From: CAYQTL01 sp964420405
GTDB taxonomy: Bacteria; Acidobacteriota; Thermoanaerobaculia; Thermoanaerobaculales; Sulfomarinibacteraceae
Direction: 5' to 3'
DNA length: 6,230 bases
Assembly: GCA_964420405.1 (NCBI GenBank)
Contig: CAYQTL010000137.1
Location: 1 to 6,230, forward strand
The translations under genes and the position numbers were made by a program. A model generated the notes under the pieces. That model made no database searches, had not been told where the DNA came from, and worked only from the letters and a program-made list of their open reading frames with translations. Positions 1 through 3,380 of this stretch are shown here, one piece after another (the stretch's first letter is position 1; every line of letters begins with the position of its first letter).

Positions 1-70
1 ATACAGGATCATCTACGCCTTCGACGGCGCCGAGCTCCTCGTCTCCGTCATCCGAGTCGGCCACCGTTGA
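1..70 (+). pseudogene. RelE/ParE-type toxin, 3' remnant with premature stop
   Basis: This is the tail of a RelE-family ribosome-dependent mRNA endonuclease gene that begins outside the window. In the frame starting at base 2 it reads YRIIYAFDGAELLVSVIRVG followed by HR and TGA at 68-70. It is almost identical to residues 63-84 of the intact RelE at 2521-2793. There the frame continues with REVYRP; here the arginine codon CGG has become TGA, although the following codons and the ancestral stop (TAG, 86-88) are still readable. The lost residues include the C-terminal Tyr that aligns with the catalytic Tyr of E. coli RelE (Tyr87), so the product is probably inactive. Whether the 5' part is intact cannot be seen. 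The family call is secure because of the intact paralogue; loss of function is inferred. Confidence 0.8.
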
Positions 71-122
71 GACGCCTACCGCCCGTAGGCCGCACGTCTC
101 CTTCGCGAGCGCCGGCTACCGT

Positions 123-147
123 ATCGCCAAAACGTCGGACCTGGCAC
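123..147 (+). repeat. 25-base module-boundary repeat, copy A
   Basis: Copy A begins ATCGCCAAAACG and ends GACCTGGCAC, differing from copy D by one base (A for G at 139). It lies 34 bases after the ancestral relE stop and directly in front of the truncated zeta-toxin sequence, whose frame is open through the repeat. It contains only short inverted arms, GCCA and TGGC. Confidence 0.9.
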
Positions 148-152
148 ACGGG

Positions 153-509
153 CCTATCGCAGAGCTTCAGAACGACGGTTACGAGTTTCTGCTGTTCTTC
201 ATCGCGCTCCAGACGAGTGACGTCGCTGTCGCACGGGTTGCGGAACGGGTGCGGCTCGGAGGTCACCACGTTGAGGAAGGTGACATCCGGAGGCGGTTCG
301 TCAGAGGGTTGACCAATTTCTTCGGTCTCTATCGGCCACTGGCCGACCGGTGGTGGCTCTACGACAACTCCGGACCAGGGCATACGATCTGTGTCGCGAG
401 AAACCGCCGGAAAGGCGACTCAGGACTGGCGCTGGATGCCGGGCTCTGGAAGTACTACAGGGAGGTCGGGCATGACCCAACCCGAGGAGAATCCGACCTC
501 GACCGTTGA
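153..509 (+). pseudogene. Zeta-type toxin, C-terminal half only
   Basis: The open frame contains ELQNDGYEFLLFFIALQ, then VAVARVAERVRLGGH, then IRRRFVRGLTNFFGLYRPL and RWWLYDNSG. This order is typical of the C-terminal half of bacterial zeta-toxin-like P-loop kinases, which in studied members phosphorylate UDP-N-acetylglucosamine sugars. The N-terminal half, with the Walker A P-loop and the catalytic region, is absent. Family-like sequence starts within a few bases of repeat copy A, and the frame is open back through the repeat (IAKTSDLAHG). No ATG or GTG occurs in frame before the GTG at 249, which lies inside conserved sequence, so no functional toxin can be made. The 3' end overlaps the partner gene at 472 by 38 bases. 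The family call rests on motif memory and is fairly confident. Confidence 0.78.
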
Positions 510-687
510 GGTCGATTACGATCATGCGGCAATCGAGCGAGCGGTGGCAACGGCGGTCCGTCGAGCGCTGCTCGACCATAAACGCGCTCGGAACCCGATC
601 GCGGCGCTCCGGGACGGCAAGGTCGTGTGGATTCCGCCGGAGTCGATCGACGATGGTACGCGACCTGCCGGTTCCCCGGTTCCATGA
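472..687 (+). CDS. Small partner (putative antitoxin) of the zeta-type toxin
   Basis: This 71-residue protein has a helical stretch, AIERAVATAVRRALLDHKRA (about residues 20-39), followed by RNPIAALRDGKVVWIPPESI. The pattern 'ArrALLdHKrxxNPIAxxrDGKVVxxxPExI' is what I recall for short proteins encoded immediately after zeta-like toxins in many bacteria, where they are presumed antitoxins. That role is family-based inference. The ATG at 472 has a good ribosome-binding site, GGAGG at 461-465, six bases upstream, lying inside the end of the toxin frame. This suggests the pair was one translationally coupled operon. The last dozen residues (DDGTRPAGSPVP) look like a non-conserved extension. With its toxin truncated, this is an orphan antitoxin-like gene, still apparently intact. 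Confidence 0.72.
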   Translation: MTQPEENPTSTVEVDYDHAAIERAVATAVRRALLDHKRARNPIAALRDGKVVWIPPESIDDGTRPAGSPVP

Positions 688-764
688 TCGACACGGAACG
701 CACCCCTCCCACGACCGTTCGGGACCGCCGCGGCATCCCCCGGTCCCACCACCGCGAACTCAGA

Positions 765-789
765 ATCGCCAAATCGCCGGGCCTGGCAC
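765..789 (+). repeat. 25-base module-boundary repeat, copy B
   Basis: Copy B begins ATCGCCAAATCG and ends GGGCCTGGCAC, with C instead of T at its 13th base (777). It lies 77 bases after the stop of the zeta partner gene and about 70 bases before the AbrB start. The 688-764 stretch before it shows no gene I can support. Confidence 0.9.
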
Positions 790-829
790 CGGATGACCCT
801 AAGCCCGCGCCGCGTCATTTCGAGCATGA

Positions 830-848
830 TAAAATCTTACTGGTAAGA
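830..848 (+). promoter_or_regulatory. Candidate -10 element and palindromic operator of the AbrB/PIN operon
   Basis: TCTTAC-TG-GTAAGA (835-848) is a perfect inverted repeat with six-base arms, placed 14 bases before the AbrB ATG. It directly follows TAAAAT (830-835), a plausible -10 box in an otherwise GC-rich context. I see no convincing -35. AbrB-type antitoxins commonly repress their own operon by binding such palindromes, so this is a good operator candidate; the function is inferred. Confidence 0.55.
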
Positions 849-861
849 CGGGAGGGTGTTC

Positions 862-1125
862 ATGGATACGGTTTCCACGACGAGAATGTCGTCAAAAGGC
901 CAGGTCGTGATCCCGGAGGAGATTCGGACCGCCCTCGGGCTGAAGGCCGGGTCGCAGTTCGTGGTCGTCGGCGACGGCGACGTCATCATCCTCAAGTCCG
1001 TTCAACCCCCCTCCAAGGCGGAGATCGACGGCCTCATGAAGCAGGCCCGCCAGAAAGCGCGGCAGGCGGGGCTTCGCTCCCACGACGTCAAGGCAGCTAT
1101 CGACTCGGTCCGATCCGAGAAGTGA
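862..1125 (+). CDS. AbrB/MazE-type (SpoVT-AbrB domain) antitoxin
   Basis: This 87-residue protein carries an N-terminal swapped-hairpin AbrB DNA-binding domain. The hallmark is TRMSSKGQVVIPEEIRTALG, then LKAGSQFVVVGDGDVIILK (about residues 6-45). A basic helical C-terminal tail (residues 50-87) is probably the part that wraps the toxin. It should neutralise the PIN nuclease encoded next to it and autoregulate the operon, probably through the palindrome at 835-848. I chose the ATG at 862 because GGAGG (851-855) sits six bases upstream. An in-frame GTG at 856 would overlap that site. Its stop overlaps the toxin start by four bases (GTGA, 1122-1125), indicating translational coupling. The gene looks complete. 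Confidence 0.9.
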   Translation: MDTVSTTRMSSKGQVVIPEEIRTALGLKAGSQFVVVGDGDVIILKSVQPPSKAEIDGLMKQARQKARQAGLRSHDVKAAIDSVRSEK

Positions 1126-1526
1126 AGGTCGTCCTCGACACCAATGTCCTGGTGTCAGGCGTGTTCTTCGGCGGAACTCCGCGGAAGGTGCTGGAAGCGT
1201 GGCGCGACGGTCGGATCCAGATCGTCGTCTCACCTGGAATCCTCGACGAGTACCGCCGCGTCGGCGAGCGTCTGGAGGCACGTTTCCCCGGGGTCTCTCT
1301 CGCGCCATTCGTGGCACTGCTCGTCGCCCACGCCGATCTGATCGATGCGCCCGGTCTCCCCCCGGGAGTCACGCGCGATCCTGACGACGACCAGCTCTTT
1401 GCGTGCGCCGTTGCCGCAGGGTGCGCCCACATCATCAGCGGAGATCGGGACGTCATCGCCTCGTCCGGGTACCGAGGGGTCCAGGTCCTCACCCCGCGAC
1501 GGCTGCTCGAGAGACTTGGACAATGA
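1122..1526 (+). CDS. PIN-domain toxin (VapC-like, COG1569-type family)
   Basis: This 134-residue protein is a PIN-domain ribonuclease, the toxin of a type II pair. The expected acidic metal-binding residues are visible: Asp6 in VVLDTNVLVSG, Glu43 in SPGILDEY, Asp90 in the DPDDDQLFACA segment (86-95), and Asp108/Asp110 in IISGDRDV. The C-terminal VQVLTPRRLLE is typical of the 'putative toxin component, PIN family' group, whose members are about 130-140 residues, so this copy is full length. The GTG start at 1122 overlaps the antitoxin stop, and the open frame extending upstream of it is a shadow of the antitoxin gene. PIN toxins of this group usually cleave RNA, but the target here is unknown. 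Repeat copy C lies 38 bases after the stop. Confidence 0.9.
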   Translation: MKVVLDTNVLVSGVFFGGTPRKVLEAWRDGRIQIVVSPGILDEYRRVGERLEARFPGVSLAPFVALLVAHADLIDAPGLPPGVTRDPDDDQLFACAVAAGCAHIISGDRDVIASSGYRGVQVLTPRRLLERLGQ

Positions 1527-1564
1527 CCAGAGCCGTCCACGGCCTCGCGCGCCCCAACCAAAAA

Positions 1565-1589
1565 ATCGCCAAATCGTCGGGCCTGGCAC
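1565..1589 (+). repeat. 25-base module-boundary repeat, copy C
   Basis: Copy C is identical over all 25 bases to the inverted copy E at 6181-6205. It lies between the end of the PIN gene and the truncated 3' end of the minus-strand transposase remnant. The transposase frame reads on through it as CQARRFGD. A run of six A's (1560-1565) precedes it. Confidence 0.92.
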
Positions 1590-1594
1590 TGGAC

Positions 1595-2202
1595 CCGAAA
1601 CGCTGGTTCCGACTGGCGCAGCTCCGCGCCGCGCCGCACCCACCGGCTCACGACGTCGGGCCGACGGCCCACTCTGGGCGCGATCGCGCTCGCCGTGAGA
1701 CGCCAGCGCTCCACCGCGAGTGCGGCCACCAGGTATCGGAGGCGGCTGGTCTCACGACTCTTCCCCGGTCGCGCGAGATCGGCGACCGCGCAGCCCAGCT
1801 CCCGGCAGGCGACCTCGAGGAGCTCCTCAGGCTCGACATCCGCCCGCTCCAGGCCGCTGGTCCGCCCCTCCTCGTCCATCACCGCGAAAAGGGCCGGCGG
1901 AACGAGCTCCCGGTCGGGCTCTCGACTCCACCACGGCAGCCGGCCGGGCATCTCGGACCGCCACCCCGCCTCCGCCACGCCCTCGAGCGCCCTCACGTAC
2001 GCGCGCCGCGCCGACCGCACGCTCTCGCCGTAGATCGACAGCACCGTCTCCGGGTCGACCAGCGGTGACGGCGCGCGCCGCAGCAGCTCCCGGTGTCCCG
2101 ACAGCGGGTACTCCGAGGGATCGTCGGCAACCCCCGCCGTCACCGCAAGAGGTGCACGGAGGCGATCACCCGGCGCAGGGAGTCCCCGGTCTCGACCATC
2201 TT
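1595..2202 (-). pseudogene. REP-associated-type (Y1/IS200-like) transposase remnant, frameshifted
   Basis: On the minus strand the fragment starts as KMVETGDSLRRVIASVHL (from about 2202), then breaks at a stop (2142-2140). It resumes in another frame from 2143 as VTAGVADDPSEYPLSGHREL and PSPLVDPETVLSIYGES. Family members usually read 'YIHLNPVxAGLxDDPxEYxxSGHREL' here, so one base appears to have been lost around 2144-2148. The Asn-Pro pair is gone and the Tyr position reads Ser. The C-terminal part contains RLRYLVAALAVERWRLTA, then RVGRRPDVVSRWVRRGAELR, a DnaA-like helix-turn-helix. The N-terminal domain with the HUH motif is missing, and the 3' end has no stop of its own: it runs into repeat copy C. 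It is clearly non-functional. The family call is moderately confident. Confidence 0.72.
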
Positions 2203-2234
2203 CGCATCGACTCACGTCATCTCGTCCCCCTCCC

Positions 2235-2249
2235 CCAGGCTTGGCCTGG
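2235..2249. repeat. Perfect palindrome; possible REP-like or degenerate repeat copy F
   Basis: CCAGGC-TTG-GCCTGG forms a six-base hairpin with a three-base loop. Its right arm and the following bases (GGCCTGGCGCACGCC) resemble the right end of the 25-base repeat with its flank (GGCCTGGCACACGGGCC). It lies between the truncated 5' end of the transposase remnant and the RHH/RelE operon, the one module boundary lacking a clear repeat copy. Membership in the repeat family is tentative. Confidence 0.45.
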
Positions 2250-2276
2250 CGCACGCCCGGCACTCCACCTCCCGAT

Positions 2277-2305
2277 TTGCTCCCTTGTCATACATGTATT
2301 ACACT
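2277..2305 (+). promoter_or_regulatory. Candidate promoter and operator of the RHH/RelE operon
   Basis: TTGCTC (2277-2282) and TACACT (2300-2305) are separated by 17 bases and resemble sigma-70 -35 and -10 boxes. The spacer contains the perfect 10-base palindrome ATACATGTAT (2290-2299), and an overlapping near-palindrome TGTATTACA (2295-2303). Short A/T-rich palindromes of this type are common operators for ribbon-helix-helix antitoxins, so autorepression is a reasonable inference. The stretch is conspicuously AT-rich against its surroundings. Confidence 0.5.
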
Positions 2306-2321
2306 CGTGGTTGGAGGTGAC

Positions 2322-2540
2322 ATGGTCAGCCAGACGGTCCGGCTTCCTGACGAGCTCGCCGAGCGCCTCGAGGCGGTTGCGGCCGCCACCCGGCGTTCCA
2401 AGTCGTCGTTCATCGTCGAGGCGCTGGAGCGGTATCTCGACGAGGCGGAAGATCTGGAGATCGCCCTCGCCCGGTTCCGGGACCCGGGAGCGGAGTGGGT
2501 CGAGCACGACGAGGCTCGACGTGAGCTCGGACTCGACTGA
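2322..2540 (+). CDS. Ribbon-helix-helix (CopG/RelB-like) antitoxin
   Basis: This 72-residue protein has the RHH fold signature. A short beta strand, SQTVRLPDELAERLEAVA (3-20), leads into helix A, and RRSKSSFIVEALERYLDEAE (24-43) gives the turn and helix B. The acidic C-terminal tail (DLEIALARFRDP, then EWVEHDEARRELGLD) is the likely toxin-binding part. It should bind the operator palindrome at 2290-2299 as a dimer and neutralise the RelE toxin encoded directly downstream. The ATG at 2322 is supported by GGAGGTGA (2313-2320) immediately upstream. Its 3' end overlaps the toxin gene by 20 bases. The gene appears complete. Confidence 0.9.
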   Translation: MVSQTVRLPDELAERLEAVAAATRRSKSSFIVEALERYLDEAEDLEIALARFRDPGAEWVEHDEARRELGLD

Positions 2541-2793
2541 GCTCCGGATCCGCTGGGAGCGGCGTGCTCTCAAGGAGGCCGCGAAGCTCCCTCGGCCCGA
2601 CCGCGAGCGGATCGTCGCGGCGGTCGAGTCTCTCCGCGACGCTCCACTGCAGGGAACCCAGCTCCATGCCGAGTGGAAGGGGCTCCGGCGACTGCGCGTC
2701 GGTTCATACAGGATCATCTACGCCTTCGACGGCGCCGAGCTTCTCGTCTCCGTCATCCGAGTCGGTCACCGTCGGGAGGTCTACCGCCCGTAA
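2521..2793 (+). CDS. RelE/ParE-superfamily toxin
   Basis: This 90-residue protein is of normal length for the family. It shows IRWERRALKEAAKLPRPDRE near the N-terminus, EWKGLRRLRVGSYRIIYAF in the central sheet (51-69) and VIRVGHRREVYRP at the C-terminus (78-90). The basic residues of LRRLRVGSYR, together with Arg80, Arg84 and Tyr88, match positions used by RelE for ribosome-dependent mRNA cleavage. The start is GTG at 2521, inside the antitoxin frame, with GAGG at 2511-2514; an internal start of this kind is usual for coupled TA pairs. It is the intact paralogue of the remnant at 1-70. RelE is favoured over ParE because of the conserved terminal Tyr, but I cannot exclude ParE activity. Repeat copy D lies 34 bases after the stop. 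Confidence 0.9.
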   Translation: MSSDSTELRIRWERRALKEAAKLPRPDRERIVAAVESLRDAPLQGTQLHAEWKGLRRLRVGSYRIIYAFDGAELLVSVIRVGHRREVYRP

Positions 2794-2859
2794 GCGGAAC
2801 CTCTCCGCAGCGAGTGCCGGCATCCGAATCGCCAAAACGTCGGGCCTGGCACACGGGCC
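2706..2859 (+). repeat. Direct duplicate of relE tail plus repeat (copy 2)
   Basis: This is the partner of 1-154, ungapped and about 88% identical by hand count. It spans the last third of the intact relE, its 34-base downstream spacer and repeat copy D. After 2859 the sequence enters the 3' end of the minus-strand putative immunity gene, whereas after 154 it enters the zeta remnant. Confidence 0.9.
2828..2852 (+). repeat. 25-base module-boundary repeat, copy D
   Basis: Copy D begins ATCGCCAAAACG and ends GGGCCTGGCAC. It sits between the convergent ends of relE (stop at 2793) and the putative immunity gene (stop at 2868 on minus). Together with the inverted copy E it brackets the whole Rhs/immunity module. 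Confidence 0.92.
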
Positions 2860-2867
2860 AGTTCAGT

Positions 2868-3380
2868 TCAATAGGGTTCTACCGGAAGGTCATCGTCCAC
2901 ACGATTTGGATACCGATTCCTGACATCGATGAGCCGGTCTCTAGTTTCGTTCGCCTCGACTTCCATTCCCAGTTCGTAGTATGACCGGGCCAAATACCAA
3001 AGAAAATTCGCAGACTCGTTTCGTCCGACACAACTCCTGAGTTGCTTGACTGCTTGCTCAAACCGAGATTGACGGAAGTACTCTTCACCAAGAAAACAGT
3101 CCGCATCGGTCATCGATAGACAGCCCTCGGATACGCTTGCTTCCAGAAGAAGAACTCGGCAATCAAGGTCAGGGGCGTCGCCGCATGGGTCTTCTGCCCA
3201 AGAATCGCGTGCATCACCAAGAGCCTGGTGGGCCATATTCACGAGCCTGTCGGCATCGGGACAATCAGATGTCCACTGCTCCCAGATCGCTCGAAGATCT
3301 CCCTTCCCCAGCAGTCCAGCTCCAGCCGCCAACAGAACAGCGACCGAGAATACCGAGCCTATGACGATTGCGACTTTCAT
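2868..3380 (-). CDS. Putative immunity protein for the Rhs tip: membrane-anchored, cysteine-rich, TPR-like
   Basis: This is a 170-residue protein of no family I recognise. Residues 3-24 (VAIVIGSVFSVAVLLAAGAG and on) form one hydrophobic segment, either an uncleaved membrane anchor or a signal peptide. The rest carries six cysteines (40, 66, 74, 87, 95, 117), suggesting disulfides and a location outside the cytoplasm. Residues 95-150 (LGEEYFRQSRFEQAVKQL, then FLWYLARSYYELGMEVEA) look like one or two TPR-type helical hairpins. The start ATG overlaps the Rhs stop as ATGA (3380-3377), so the two are translationally coupled. A small gene placed directly after an Rhs C-terminal tip is normally its immunity gene; that role is inferred from position. 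Base composition is much lower in G+C than the Rhs core but matches the tip. Translation stops eight bases before the end of repeat D's flank. Confidence 0.7.
   Translation of the reverse strand: MKVAIVIGSVFSVAVLLAAGAGLLGKGDLRAIWEQWTSDCPDADRLVNMAHQALGDARDSWAEDPCGDAPDLDCRVLLLEASVSEGCLSMTDADCFLGEEYFRQSRFEQAVKQLRSCVGRNESANFLWYLARSYYELGMEVEANETRDRLIDVRNRYPNRVDDDLPVEPY

Larger units (their letters stand above)
1..154 (+). repeat. Direct duplicate of relE tail plus repeat (copy 1)
   Basis: Bases 1-154 align without gaps to 2706-2859, with about 136 of 154 positions identical by hand count. The relE coding part is nearly identical, the short stretch after the stop is more divergent, and the 25-base repeat plus ACGGGCC is again almost identical. 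Similarity ends sharply at 154/155. The left limit lies outside the window. Confidence 0.9.

Noticed and set aside
67..312. Small plus-strand frame across repeat A
   Set aside because: Out of frame with both relE and zeta sequence; no motif and no ribosome-binding site.
627..1121. N-terminal extension of the PIN gene
   Set aside because: The open frame upstream of GTG 1122 crosses repeat B and the whole AbrB gene in another frame. PIN homology starts at VKVVLDTNVL.
1097..2263. One 388-codon minus-strand protein
   Set aside because: Only the middle part resembles a transposase. The N-terminal 40 codons are out of frame with the family, and the last part runs through repeat C and antisense to the PIN gene. 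Annotated as a frameshifted remnant instead.
2844..2859. Rho-independent terminator after relE at repeat D
   Set aside because: GGCC...GGCC gives only a four-base stem with a nine-base loop, and no T-run follows.
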